From Gossypium raimondii (Eukaryota; Streptophyta; Magnoliopsida; Malvales; Malvaceae): a stretch of 64,000 nucleotides of DNA. The notes under the pieces were generated by a model. The model saw nothing but the letters and a program-made list of their open reading frames with translations. It was not told the origin of the DNA and made no database searches. The stretch covers positions 6,014,001 to 6,078,000 of the forward strand of contig NC_068572.1 in the NCBI RefSeq assembly GCF_025698545.1, in the 5' to 3' direction. The translations under genes and the position numbers were made by a program. Each line of letters begins with the position of its first letter. The stretch's first letter is position 1. Below, piece by piece: positions 22,672 through 35,123 of the stretch.

Positions 22672-23074
22672 AACCTTATTTTTCACTTCTCTTTCTCTCT
22701 TTTTCTCTTTTTTTCCGCAGCACCTCTTCTTTCTTTTCTTTTTCTTCTGATTTTTCTTGTTTCTGCTGGACAGAGGTCGTGTTAATAACACGAGTAGTGC
22801 CACCAATCTGGTTGGCAGGACTGGTGCCGCCAACCTGGTTCCCTAGACTGGTGCCGCCAACCTGCTTCCTTTGTTTGGTGCCGCCAACCTGCTTCCCTCC
22901 ATTCAGGGAGTTGTCAAATCAGTTTAGGTTTTTTTTCTGTTTTTTATTTTTTTTTGTTTTTTAGTTTTTTTATATATTTTGGTAAATAAAAAATTATATA
23001 TATTTTGGTAAATAAAAAAAAATTATAACATTTTGGTAATTTTTATTTTTTTATATTATTTTTGTAAAAAACCC
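22672..23074 (-). repeat. Right terminal inverted repeat of MULE B
   Basis: Inverted partner of 16618-17081. From inside outwards: a pyrimidine-rich stretch (CTTCTCTTTCTCTCTTTTTC), tandem GTGCCGCCAACCTG copies, GGGAGTTGTCAAATC, then TTTGGTAAATAAAAAATTAT and TGTAAAAAACCC at the end. Confidence 0.85.
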
Positions 23075-23263
23075 GTATAATTTAGTTACTTTAATAGACA
23101 CCAAATAACGATGTAAACCAAAACAATTTGATTTTCCATTTGTGGTTCGCCTTTCTCCTTCCTATTTCATAACCCTACCTTCTAGTTCTGCCAATCAGTA
23201 AAACCCTAGCCCCACTTTTCATTTCTCTCTTTATCCTCCATAGATCTCAGAACCCTAACTTCC

Positions 23264-25457
23264 ATGGGTACCAGAAGAAGCAATGACAACGATGGTGCTA
23301 GCCCTGGGTACTATAAATTTATACCCTTGTGCTCTTTGTTTTATCTTTCCAAACCTTTCTGGATATTTAATAGTCCCCCCTTCTTTCATGTGCAGGAAAA
23401 TATTCATTGGAGGCTTAGCGAGGGATACAACTTCAGGTGATCCGAGCTTTCTTTCTTTTATTACTCTCTTTGAGGTTTCTATTTGTTTTCGTTTGATGGG
23501 TGTTCTTCAATTATTGAATTTTCAATTTTTTTGGGGGCGTGGGTTCAGAGACATTTATAAAGTACTTTGAAAAGTATGGGGACATTACAGATTTTGTTAT
23601 AATGAAAGACCGGCATACGGGTCGCCCCCGTGGTTTCGGGTTCATTACCTTTGCGGATCCTTCTGTTGTTGACACTGTTATGCAAAAAGATCATGTCATT
23701 AATGGCAAGCAAGTAAGCTAAAACCTCAAACTTTTTTTTAAATATTATTATTTTTTGTATCTGAAAGTTCTGCTGTTGGCTCTGATAAGTTTAGCTATTT
23801 TCCTCAGACTTGGGTATGAGTGTTGGATACAAGTATATTTAGTATTCCTAGTGTTTTCACGTATTTGGAAGTTACCTTTTGAAGATAATATCCCTATACC
23901 TTTTCTAGATATGTATTGGACCCGTATTAAACACGGATAGGTACTTAAGAAAATTGAAGAGTCGAAGTAAATTAAAAGGTTTAGAACTAGGTTTTTGATT
24001 TTCCTAGGGTCTAGCTACTTCTTTGGCATTTTAGTTGTGTACAGCTAAGCTTCTTGGTGCTAAGGTTGCAGAAATTGGAAGAACAAGAAAATGTTAGTCC
24101 TTTGTAATGCAATGCTTAACAAGTGAGCTCCATATTGTTAGGTGGGTTTAGCTGTAATGTCATATTTGTATTTTGCTGGAAAGGTTGGATATTTCAATTT
24201 GAGCTTGTTAGACTTTTGAAGTGCTTTTGAATTGCAATATTGTATGAAGGCTTAATTATTTGGTACAGGTTGAGATTAAGAGAACTATCCCGAAAGGTTC
24301 TTCGCAGTCAAATGACATCAAGACAAAGAAATTATTTGTTGGCGGGATTCTGACATCTGTTACCGAAGGTCTAGTATTTGATTTTTTGCATTTTCTTTTT
24401 GTAACATCAAGTGTTACAGTTTATTTTTCTAATTGTTATTGTTTATACTTTTAACGGGAGGATATTGTTTGTTTAATGTTTTTCTTTTCTTTTCTGTTTG
24501 AACCTTAGATGAATTCAAGAATTTCTTCTCAAAGTATGGAGAGGTGGTGGAACATGAGATAATACGAGACCACGCGACAAAGCGATCTCGGGGTTTTGGG
24601 TTTATTGTGTTTGACAGTGAAGAAGTGGTTGACAATATGCTGGCCAATGGAAACTTGATAGATATGGAGGGTACTCAGGTGAGTACTCAATCTGATGTAA
24701 ACAGATATGTATGTAATCTATGCGGAGAAACAGTGCGAAGTGGCATGTCAAACTCTTCTGCTGATGGAAGTAACAATTATTGTTATTCTCAAGTTAAATA
24801 TCATTGTGTACTTCTGTTGGTTTTAAGAGATTTAGTGTTTCAACTTTCAATTCAGCTGTGTTTGGGGCAGGTTTATTGTTGTTATTAAGTCTTTCCTTCT
24901 CAAGGCAGGCAAGATAATTTACCAGTGAAGGAAACCTAGATTGACGTACTTCTTTATTGTAGGTTGAAATCAAGAAGGCTGAACCAAAGAGAGCCTCAAA
25001 CCCAGCACCTGGTCCTGGATATGGTAGGGAATCTAATATACGCTCATACAACGATGGTTTTGGTGGATTTTGTGACTATGGTGGTGATGGTGGTTATGGT
25101 CCTGGTCCTTATAGGTCTTTTGGAGGTTTTGGCACTAGATTTGGAGATTATGGTGGTTATGCTGGTAGTGGTGCTGGTTTTGGTGGTAGTTATGGGGGGT
25201 TTGGTGGTGGTGGTTTTTATGGTTATCATGGAGATCCATCATTTGGTTATTCTAGCAGCTTTGGTTCCTATGCTGGTGGGCTTAGTGGGAGTGGTATAGG
25301 TGCATATGGACGTGCAGGTGGCGGCTATGGAAGTTATGGTGGTTCAGGCTCAAGTGGTAGTTATGATTCAGGCCCGGGTGCTGGTTTTGGTGGTCCTGTA
25401 TATGGTAGTAGAACAGGATACGGAGGCAGTAGTCGCTATCATCCTTACTCAAGGTAG
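23264..25457 (+). CDS. hnRNP-like RNA-binding protein, two RRMs and Gly-rich tail (337 aa)
   Basis: Six coding exons join in frame: 23264-23307, 23396-23436, 23549-23712, 24269-24368, 24509-24678, 24963-25457, all GT-AG, 1014 nt. RRM1 starts at residue 16 (KIFIGGL, RNP2) with RNP1 RGFGFITF at 56-63; RRM2 has KLFVGGI at 104-110 and RGFGFIVF at 145-152. Residues from about 190 are Gly/Tyr/Ser-rich low-complexity (YGGSGSSGSYDSGPGAGFGG). This order, and the phrases VEIKRTIPKG and VEIKKAEPK after each RRM, fit plant hnRNP1/Musashi-like RBGD proteins, which bind nuclear and cytoplasmic RNA. The ATG is the first in a leader that begins after the MULE B target duplication, only 180 bp upstream. An intact, probably expressed gene; RNA target unknown. 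Confidence 0.92.
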
Positions 25458-26799
25458 AGCATGATTAAGATCTTCCATAGAAGTTGCCCCAGGTTTTCAA
25501 AATCTTCAGCATTTCTCGTCGCACAGTTTGGTAGGCACCGTGCACTTTTGCAAGTTAGCACTACCTAAAAAGATCCGAGGAACAATTAGATTCGCTTGTC
25601 TTCGGTCCATTGCATAGAGAACCCAAGTTAGATCATCATCAGCCTAGAGCTTCTCATCAAATGGCAAACTTGAATTTTAGTGTAGCTGCTATCTTTTGCA
25701 TTAAGTTTCTTTTTCCCTTTTTATTGTAGTCGAAGACTTCTATCTTGTTTTGAGCTTTAGTTAGAATTACTTTTGAGGTTTGGCTGTAACTTTTAGGCAA
25801 TTAGTAATCATACGCTAGATTGTCGATCACCTAGAGGGGTGGTTGCGTCTTTTAACATTCTAGTTTTCTTGGCATGTAAATCTCAAGTCGTAGGTAACTT
25901 TCAGGGGAAGCAAATGCATCAGAGGTAATTGAACTACTCAGTTTAAGCTTCTGGTATGGCAGCATACCGTTGAACTAAACTGCATTTAAGCTTAGATGGC
26001 TTGAAATGCTCGTAGCTATAGATAGCTTTTGTGTGTGTGCACATTTTGGGGGAATGTATAGATAGTTCAGATCAAAAGGGTTTGTAAATGTTTGTTGAGA
26101 AGGTCCTATACACTAACCCTGAGGAAGTAGTCAATGAAACATATTGGTTTTGGCTGAATAAAAAGTTGCTTGTGATAATAATATACGCTCCGGTGGTGGA
26201 TGTTTACTCGGACTAGGATGTAAATGTTGGCATGTATTTAGACAGCTTTCCGATATTTATGTTGGAATATTTTTCAAGCAAAATAGAGTTTGGGAAATAT
26301 AGGGGGTGATAGGTACACTTGTTCTTGCAGATTTGATGGTCTAGTTGTCTGCCCTAGATTTTATTTCTTTTATTTTTATTTTGGGAATTTATTTATTCTT
26401 AATCCAACAGAGTGCTGTATTAAAGGTTTTATAAAAAGAAATTGTTTATCCATCTACATATTTTCATTGAGAATGCATCAGATAAAGAACTAAAGCTTTT
26501 GGATCTTTTAACTCATATTAGAACAAAATAATAATGACATGAAAAATTGTATGATAAATATCATAAACTTGTCAACATGACATATAATCTAAGAGATTAT
26601 GCGAATATGAAATGAATGCATGATTTATTGTGGTTAAAAGAAGAAGATGCATATAATAGAAAAAAAAATGATATTTGAAGATAAATAAAATTTTATAATA
26701 ATAAACTACCTGTAGAAATTATTTCACGTTGTAATTAAACAATTTTTAATCATGTTTATAGGCATCGCTGTTTTTTGACATAATGACTTATTTGAACTT
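25458..26799 (+). other. 3' UTR of the hnRNP-like gene, then intergenic
   Basis: Low-GC 3' UTR is likely to run several hundred bases (AATAAAA at about 26157 is a reasonable poly(A) signal). From about 26500 the sequence is plain AT-rich spacer up to the Harbinger-type element. No gene seen. Confidence 0.5.
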
Positions 26800-27930
26800 T
26801 TAGGGCACGTTTAGTTGGGGTGAATAGAATAGGACTTGTAATGGAATGTAATATAACTGTAATCAGTAATTTAATTGTTTGGTTCAATGGAATGGAATAA
26901 AGCTGCAATAGTATTCTTGTGTTTGGTTGAATGTAATGGATGTTGTAATAGCATAAAGAAAAGGACTTAAATGACCAAATTAGTCTTAGTAGAAATTTTA
27001 GTTAGATGATTATTGTTATTGTTATTAAATTTTAATAAGATTATTACTAAATACAATTTAGTAAAAATAATGATATAATTTAATAATATTTTAACATAAT
27101 TATTATTAAATACAATTTAATAAAATAATATATAATTTAATAACATTCTTAATATAATTATGTTTAAAATATGAATTAATAAAAATTATAATATATAATA
27201 TTTAAAAATAATATATAATCTACTTTATTATTTTTAATTTGCAATGTATATTTAATGTGCTAAAATATCATTAGCGAAACAAATAATTTAATTATCTTCT
27301 AAACTAAAAAGTCAAAAATTAGAAATAATAGATAGCTTGGGAATTATATTTTACATCCAAATATAATGTTCATAACTTGCGAATTATCTTGTGGATTATA
27401 CAAACATAGTATTTTACATTCAGTTGTGAATTATCTTGCGAAAATGGCTCGTAGCAATGAGGATGCTTTACAATTGTTTGAACAACCTCCACGAAGGGTT
27501 TTGATTTAGGATTATATGATTCATATGCTATGTTTTCTTATCACCAAAAAAAAAAATTATACTAAATGATACAAACACCCCTGGGATCAATGATTATTAC
27601 GGGTCAAAAAAATCTAATAAGAACCAACGCATAGCCGACAAGAAATTAATCTTTGTTATGAACTTTCACTGAATTACAATGATTTTAGCATCATTGACAT
27701 TCACTTGAATTTGAATGGATTTGATTACACCATTGTAGGGTAATATGTGAATGTTCAATCTGTTGATGAACAATGTACCAAAGAATCCAAGAGTAAGCGC
27801 TGTTGCTCTATGATTTGGGATACCATTCCAATGTGACTCATTATACATCAATGATGTTCCATGATTACAAAATGATCATAAAACCAAACATGATATGATG
27901 TTTTTATGATTGAGTGAAACGTTGAATATC

Positions 27931-28038
27931 AATGACACAGGAAAAATCAAAACCACAAAATAATGATCCTATTATCATGATAGCAATGACAGAGGAAAAA
28001 TCAAAACCACAAAATAATGATCCTATTATCATGCAAAG
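27931..28038. repeat. Two tandem copies of a 54-bp unit
   Basis: AATGACACAGGAAAAATCAA and the following text through ATCCTATTATCATG is repeated from 27985, with one early base change. Inside the Harbinger-type element. Confidence 0.9.
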
Positions 28039-28255
28039 CAGGTGCTTCTATCTGAACCCAACAAAAAGGGCTACTCAAAATCAAACCCACTACATTCAAC
28101 AAACTGTTCTAACCCGTTGCATAAACCAAATACACAAATAGCAGACAATGAACAATTCTAACCATAACACCATATGGCATTTAATTTCTCAAAAGTGCTA
28201 CACAAAACCAAACCTATAGAGATAGTGAACAGTTCCAACCATAACATAAGAAATA

Positions 28256-28495
28256 CTAGTGTACGACAACTTCACATTTCTTTGAATTCATTGGTAACCT
28301 CAATAGTTTTTTCAAGATACACAATTCATCTTTTTCAAGCAGGTTAATCATTCTTAATATGAGCTTCTCTAGAACCATTGCATGGTTCAAGAAATTACTA
28401 ATCATTTCAAATGCATATTTGCTTTCATCAACTCCAGAAATTTTGGTCTCCTTGACATGAAATGATAAACAAGAAAGTATAAGTAGTGACCTCAA
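28256..28495 (-). pseudogene. F-box/FBD-like protein, C-terminal fragment
   Basis: The minus-strand reading of about 80 residues ends LPMNSKKCEVVVH and contains VKETKISGVDESKYAFEMIS, NFLNHAMVLEKLILRM and DELCILKKLLRLP. The pattern resembles the FBD region that closes plant F-box/LRR proteins: V.I..F.G.E.E, a helix, then N...LEKL.I, a second helix, and KC.V at the end. The F-box and leucine-rich repeats are not found upstream on this strand. It sits inside the Harbinger-type element and is probably a captured 3' fragment. An alternative is the end of a decayed resident gene. Function of the fragment: none assumed. Confidence 0.5.
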
Positions 28496-29932
28496 TCCTT
28501 TTTCACCATCAGCCTAAACTCCTACACAAAATTAAAAAGAAATGTTAGTTGGTTTGTATGCTGCAATTTTTGATGTAATTATCGATAAATGAATAAGAGC
28601 ACTTAGAGAATTCTTCATACCAGATCTAGAATAAGGGTCTTTAGATTAAGCACATTATGTAGAAACTCCACAAGCCGCACCCTTTTTCGATAAGGATAGT
28701 AACTAAATACCCTTGGAAAAACGAAGTTAAAACTCTACATCAGACCTATGGACTGCACAAACTAAAATAAAAGTGTAGAGTTAATGGTAAAATAAAAGCA
28801 ACTAAATACCCTTGTTTTACTATTCTGTTATCTGCACTTTGGCTGCAGCCATTCTTACAAGAAATTAATTGAACCAGTGGAAAAAAAAAATCAGATGCAA
28901 TCAATGGTATAAATGAACACCCAAGATTCCAACACCAGGAAACATGTATACTATGAAACATCAATTCTATAGATGCAATCAATGGTATAAATGAAACATA
29001 TAGTAAAAAAATATTATACATATCAAACCTTAGAAAGATCAACAGAGTTTAGAATCAATAATTTACAGCGAACAAATTACTATTTTAAGCACACAAAGCT
29101 CATTAAAGCATTAACAACTTCAGCTAAAATTACATAATTTGACGCCATACCATAAACTAAACTAAAACGAAGATCATGTGAATCCAAAATGATAGTAAGT
29201 TCAAGTTAGCAGACACCCAACGGAGTTTCTAAGCAAGCCAAAGGGCATTAAAACCAGAACCAAGACAAAAAAATAAAATACCCAGCAAAAGAAGCAAACC
29301 CAAAAATGCAAAATAGAAACCCTTCCTGGAAATTAGTTAGATAGTGAACGTATAGAAGGCGTAAGAGAGTTTTATCTGAAATCCCCCTTTCATTTTCCTC
29401 TTAAAACCTGTACAAATGTAGGGCATTTGAAATTTGGGTCCGAATTAAAACTTACCAGTTCTTGGATCCTGCGGGACGACCCGAAAAATGCTTCACTTCT
29501 CTTTTCAATGGATTAAGCTATCAAGAATTTCCAATTTTGTCAATATATTGAGGAGAAAAAGAATTGAAGAAGAAGAGAAAATGCAGATTGGGTTCGGAGG
29601 AAATGGGATTAAAAAAAGGTTTAAATTGATAAGTTGGGAATTTGTTATATTACAGTGGAAGGAAGAAGCATGAAAAAGAAAGGAAAAGATTTCAAATGTG
29701 AGAAAGAAAGGATAATAGTAAGGGTAAAATTGAAAGCTTCAGCTAATTTCTTACCCACCCACCCATTCCCTGAATCATGGGAGACCACCGAATGGTAAGC
29801 AACGTTTTTACCCTGAATAATCCCATATCGAATGGGGCTGTCTTATTACAGCCCACCAAACAACGATTTAATGATGGGCCACTGAATTGAGCTGTAATGC
29901 ATTGGTATTATAGTCAACGATACATGCTCTTA

Positions 29933-30339
29933 ATTTTATAAAAGTTATTTTAACATTACATTTAATTTTTTATATTTTTTTATTTTTAAACTTACATTGT
30001 ATGTCAAATTATCATAAAATAGAAGAAAAACGTTAACGTGGCAAGTAGTTAACATGTTGGCAATTAATTAATTTTTTAAAAATTAAAGTTTTTATATATT
30101 TATTAAATAAATTAAATACTTTTTATTTTTAAAATATTTTTTTATATATTTTTAAAATTTAAAAATTTAAAAATCAATTAATTGCTAATGTGATATTCAC
30201 ATTGCAATGCTCGTGCTTGCCACATCAGCAAAGTCAATAAGAGTTAACGTTTTCATTATTTTTGGTGATTTGACCGACAATGCAAATTTAAGAGGTAAAA
30301 AAAATTTAACTAAATGGATAAAATGATTTTTGATAAAAT
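29933..30339. other. AT-rich spacer
   Basis: No gene seen. Short repeat-like phrases (ACGTGGCAAGTAGTTAAC, TTGCCACATCAGCAAAGTC) suggest derelict transposon DNA. Confidence 0.4.
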
Positions 30340-30348
30340 TAAATATTC

Positions 30349-30553
30349 GGCCAAAATGCCAATAAAAACCCTATTTTTTAAAAAATTACTGAAATGGACC
30401 CATTAAAAAATTAATTATCGAAATGGCCCTATTTCCCCGAAAATGCGTCCACCTCAGCGCGTTGTCAGGTGATGAGGCAGAAAAACGCTTTCTCAAGGAA
30501 GCGCTTTGCCTACGTGGACATAAAGCGCGCCCTCAAGGACGCGTTTTCTGTCC
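30349..30553 (+). repeat. Left terminal inverted repeat of MULE C
   Basis: Pairs with about 43300-43505. Shared blocks from outside in: a GGCCAAAAT terminus, ATTACTGAAATGGACCCATT, CCCGAAAATGCGTCCAC, AAGCGCTTTGCCTACGTGGA and GCGCCCTCAAGGACGCGTTT. Just inside (30500-30600) the same GCG-rich words recur in both orientations, giving a local hairpin-forming segment. Confidence 0.85.
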
Positions 30554-33500
30554 ACGTGGATAAAGCGCTTCCTTGAGGAAGCGTTTTGCCCACGCGTGAA
30601 CAGTAGCAACGACTACTTTTTTTACCGTTGGTGACCCCCCAACGGTAAAAAAAAATATAAAAACTCCCCCTCTCATTTTTTTCACACCTAAATCTTTTAT
30701 CTCAAATTCCTTTCAAATTCCTCTCAAAAAAACTTTAATTTTTAAATTATTTTAAAAAAGCTTTAATTTTATTGTTTTGAATTTTTTTAAATCATAAAAA
30801 TTTGACCGTATTAGTAATGGCCGGAGAATTAATTCGTCTCGATAACAAGCACATATCCGTCGAACTAATGAAAATGGTAAGTGTTAAATTCAATTTTTAA
30901 ATATTATTTAAATTTTTTTGATTTATGCAATTTTAAATCATTTTTATTTTATTATTTCTTATAAAAGCCTGTAGATCGGATATTGCAATACTATATCCGT
31001 AATATGCATGGTCCTCCATCACCGTTGGTAGAGAATTACCTGCGGGAAGCGGGTTTTTGGCACGTGGTGACGGTAGGCCGAGGATGCAAGTTGGACCCGA
31101 AACTCATCAGTGCGTTGATTGAGAGGTGGAGACCCGAGACGCACACATTCCATCTTTTATGTGGAGAATGCACTATCACTTTGAAAGAAGTAAATTTGCA
31201 ATTGGGATTGCCGGTGGACGGGTACGTGGTCACCGGGTCTGTTCAATCAGGTGATTGGGGAGCGGTATGCTACGAGCTTTTGGGCGCTATTCCGGAGAAT
31301 ATTAATAGAGGTCGGATCGAGATAGGCTGGTTATGAGACACATTCCCGGAGCCGGATGATGATTCTACCGAACTGGAAAGAATCCGATATGCTCAAGCAT
31401 ACATTCTTCAGATAATTGGAGGTTATTTGATGCCGGACTTGTCACGAAACCTTGTACATCTAAGATGGCTGCTGAAACTCGTTGATTTTAGAGCAGCTGG
31501 TGAATTTAGTTGGGGGTCTGCCGTGTTGGCAACATTGTACCGGGAGATGTGCGGGGCGGCACAACAGAATAAAGCGAAAATCAGAGGTTGCCTATCACTA
31601 CTGCAGTCATGGGCACGGTTTCGCTTTCCATTTTTTTATCCTCGAGTGGACCACTCGTATACATTCCCACTCATAACGAGTTAAATTTTATATTAGATTT
31701 TACAATTATTATGTAGATTTAAAATATAATCGAATGCTAAAAAAATATTTAATTAGGTGGAACTATTCGGCAAGTTATGCTCGATTACCTACCTCTCTTG
31801 AAGATATACAGCTTCTATTAGACCAACGGTCGGAAGCACAAGTAAGTATTAAATAAAATAGATATTTCCATCATGAGATAGTCGATTGGTATTTAGTATT
31901 TAGTATTTAGTATTTAGTATATAACTAATATTTCCATCATGTTCATATAGTTTCAATGGACACCATAAGAGGATCCGACAATTCGGGTAGTAATTCCGGA
32001 TAAGTTCTTCCAAAATCCAAATGCTTGGCATGTGAAAGTCCTATTGGTCAACTTTGCGACCCTGGAGATGCACCAGTCGGACAGAGTATTACGTTAATTT
32101 AGATTCCGACAACCGATTCCTGTGGCACTTGAGGTGTTGGATGATCATCACAAAATCGACCTATGGCAATTGCATACGAATTGGCCGAGATTCTGGTCAC
32201 ACTACATCCAAATATGGGAAGACTGGTATGATTATATACCTACTCGGGAACCGATCATCGTTCCAGAGTTAGCGTGCGTACCGGAATACATGCCATGGTT
32301 TAAGATCCATGACAAGTCGTATTTACTGTCGAAAGAGGAGAGGCAGCGGCAATTGCGTGTCCAAAGGAAACGACGTGACCCTTTAAATCCAAGAATAAGG
32401 GACGACGATGCAGGCTCATCAACAGCGCCCACACAATCACTCGACCTATCAACAGCACCCATACAATCACCAAGCCCAGCAACAGCACCGACACAGACCC
32501 AACACTTGAACCGACGATACCCACGACACAGTCTTTTCAAATGATGCCAGGTGCATATCCTAGCCCTTTTATGTATCCTCCTTTTTCTAGTCCTATGGCA
32601 GGTTAGAGTTAATGGCCCGGTTCATCTCTATTTTCGATTACACCGAATGGACCGCCGATGTATAGGCTATCGTCTCGAGGTGCTCATGGGTCGGGCGGCC
32701 CGGCCCGGCTCGGCCAGGATATAAATAATATATATTTTTTAATTTCTTATTACATTTACATTTTACATTTCCCATTTCCCCGACCTCGTTAAACTTCAGA
32801 TAGAAATCCCTAACCCCTTCTCTCCTCCTTTTTTTCCCCAAATCGAAAACCCACCTCCAGTCCTCCACTGATCCAACATCCCATCTCCGGTTTTCGGTCC
32901 TCCACCACTCCACCTCCACTCCACGACACCAGGTGTCGTTGTTGTTCTCTTCACTTCGATTTTTCTACAAATTCCAACCCAAACCCTTCAAATCAACAAG
33001 TTCAATGTAACATGCTTCGATTCTTCTTCACTTTAGTTTTCATTTCAATTGAAATTTTTGAGCTTTAAATTTTAATCATGTACTTAAGAGAAGGTTGCTC
33101 TTTATTGCTGAGTTTAGTGACGGTGACATGCTTCGATTTTTAATATACTGTTGCCATGTTGTCTTTGAACTTTGAAGTCATTTGCTAGAGCTTTTCTGTA
33201 AAAATTGGGCTCACCCGAAGTATGAAACTCAGCTTTGGACTTAGATTATTATTCCATTCAGTATCCTCAAAAGACAAAATGGACGTAGCTACTTACATAA
33301 TAAGCAGGCCTTTGACCTTCCATTTCTTGATAAAATATTTTCTGGGTGTTGCCTTCACTTTCTTCTGACTTCTGAGCTGCCTTCACTTAACATCAGTTGA
33401 TTTAATAGGCTTTTCTGCTTTTCTTGGCTTTTCTGCTTTATGCCATTATTAACTTACTACCATTGAATATTGATGCCTTGTTTTCACTTGTTATTTTTCC

Positions 33501-34778
33501 TTTGGATCAACACATGTCTCAGTTCCTTTGAGCTGTCAAAAAATTACAAAATATGTGGCTCAAACCAACACTTCCAAAAAAGAAAGAGACACTGTTTTAA
33601 ATTCTCTTATTTGGTACAAGACTTATACCAAACATAAGGAGCCTCTCTACATTTATATCCATATGTTCTTTCTTCTTGTATGAAAACAGACCAAACAAAT
33701 TTTAATGAACATAAGAGAAGTAGGACTTTGATAATGAAATGATTTTGATACGTCTAAGAACATGTTCACTAGTGGTCCAAAAAAAAAAACAACTAACCCT
33801 CTGTAGCAGTCATAACAATCCCAGTACCAGCTCTTTGAAAAATCGAGTCTTTTATTGCAACAAAGGTCGTTTAACTGGCATTCACATGGGTCTAATTTTG
33901 TCTTGTCTCCTATCCTATGGAACACCAATCCGACAACAGGAGAAATGGGAGCTACATTATATCTTTTAGGGGCGTAGATGCTGACAACTCTTTGCTCATT
34001 CCATTATTACTTCACTTCTTGCAGTAGTAACATTTCCCATTGTATTTTGTACATGTTATTCATAATTTTAATCTCATCTTTTTGTTTTTACTTTGTTTTA
34101 TTGCGAAACAAGCTATTGAGGCGTAAAACAAAGAGCCCAATCAAAGTTGCTATCACTTAGAGGTTGCTATCACACCTTTCCTTGAAACAATCAAACTCGG
34201 ATCTTTTCGTAAATGATGTGTGTTTTTTAGTATTACTTAAAGACATGCGACAAGTTTGATCTTGTATCACAAGGCTAGCCTAGTTAAATAACTAGTTTAT
34301 TATCTCGCAATATATGAGTTCGATATTATACTATTATGTAATATGTATATATTTTATATGAAAATGGTCGAATATCATTTTATCCTCTATTATGCTTACA
34401 AGTTACAACTAAACTTTAATCTTTATATCCTTTTACCAAAATGATTAATTTTAGTTTCTATACTTTATTTTTAACATAAATTGGTGCTTATATTTTTATA
34501 ATGTTATTAACTAAATAATTAATATTGTTAATTTTTGATTAAAACAATAATTTTAATGTAATATACTGTTTTAATATCTTGTTATAAAATTTTTAATATC
34601 TTGTTTTAATATACTATTATAAATATACTTTTTGATATATTGTTTTAATATACCGTTATAAATATATTGTTTTAATATAATGTTTTAACTTTTAATATAT
34701 TGTTATAAATATACATTTAATTTGTAACACATTAAATGTTGATGTCTTAATGTATTATAGTGTTACTTGTCAAATATT

Positions 34779-34922
34779 AAAATATTTAAATCTAAAATAA
34801 TTACTTACTGTTTTTAATAAAATACTAGAAAACTATGTCTTTAATTGCCCAAAATATTTAAATCTAAAATAATTACTTACCGCTTTTAATAAAATACTAG
34901 AAAACTATGTCTTTAATTGCCC
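34779..34922. repeat. 72-bp tandem duplication upstream of the hAT transposase
   Basis: AAAATATTTAAATCTAAAAT through CTATGTCTTTAATTGCCC is present twice in a row (34779 and 34851) with two or three differences. Confidence 0.9.
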
Positions 34923-35123
34923 AAAATGAAATTTAAAATCCAATATTTTTATGATTAGATGTTGTAAATCGTAATTTACCCACAAATGTAGTGCCATTTT
35001 GAAGGTGCATGCCATTGATTAAATTTAAGATTATTTAATCTTAATACATGTATATATATAATTATATATTCAATAACCAAGTTATAAATAAGATTATTTT
35101 TGGATTGCAGGACTTGAGTTTTT

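Larger units (their letters stand above)
16618..23074. mobile_element. MULE B: 6.46-kb Mutator-like element with PMD gene and mudrA
   Basis: The element starts GGGTTTTTACAAAAATAATA and ends with the inverse (TATTATTTTTGTAAAAAACCC). It is flanked by a perfect 9-bp duplication, gtataattt (16609-16617 and 23075-23083), the Mutator hallmark. Long inverted repeats of about 400-460 bp carry a tandem GGCGGCACC motif and a purine-rich arm. Inside are a PMD gene on plus (18541-20261) and mudrA on minus (22191-20654), converging. The transposase lacks its catalytic domain, so the element is non-autonomous. The perfect duplication suggests it is younger than element A. Its right end lies 180 bp before the ATG of the hnRNP-like gene. 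Confidence 0.93.
26803..29929. mobile_element. PIF/Harbinger-type element, 3.1 kb, with captured gene fragment
   Basis: The left end reads GGGCACGTTTAGTTG and the right end, reversed, GAGCATGTATCGTTG (11 of 15 match). Both are followed inward by TGTAATG/GTTTGGT-rich text typical of plant Harbinger MITE-like termini. The flanking 3-bp copies are TTA on both sides (26800-26802, 29930-29932), the Harbinger target preference. I saw no transposase. The interior has an F-box/FBD-like fragment on minus (28256-28495), a 54-bp tandem duplication and AT-rich filler. Imperfect termini mean an old, non-autonomous copy. The short target site gives limited statistical support. Confidence 0.6.

Noticed and set aside
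25044-25229. Thr/Ile-rich ORF on minus
   Set aside because: Antisense of the Gly-rich codons of the hnRNP-like gene at 23264-25457.
32122-32544. A 140-codon ORF as a separate gene
   Set aside because: It is a late exon of the PMD gene of MULE C (WPRFWSHYIQIWEDWYDY and Thr/Pro tail).
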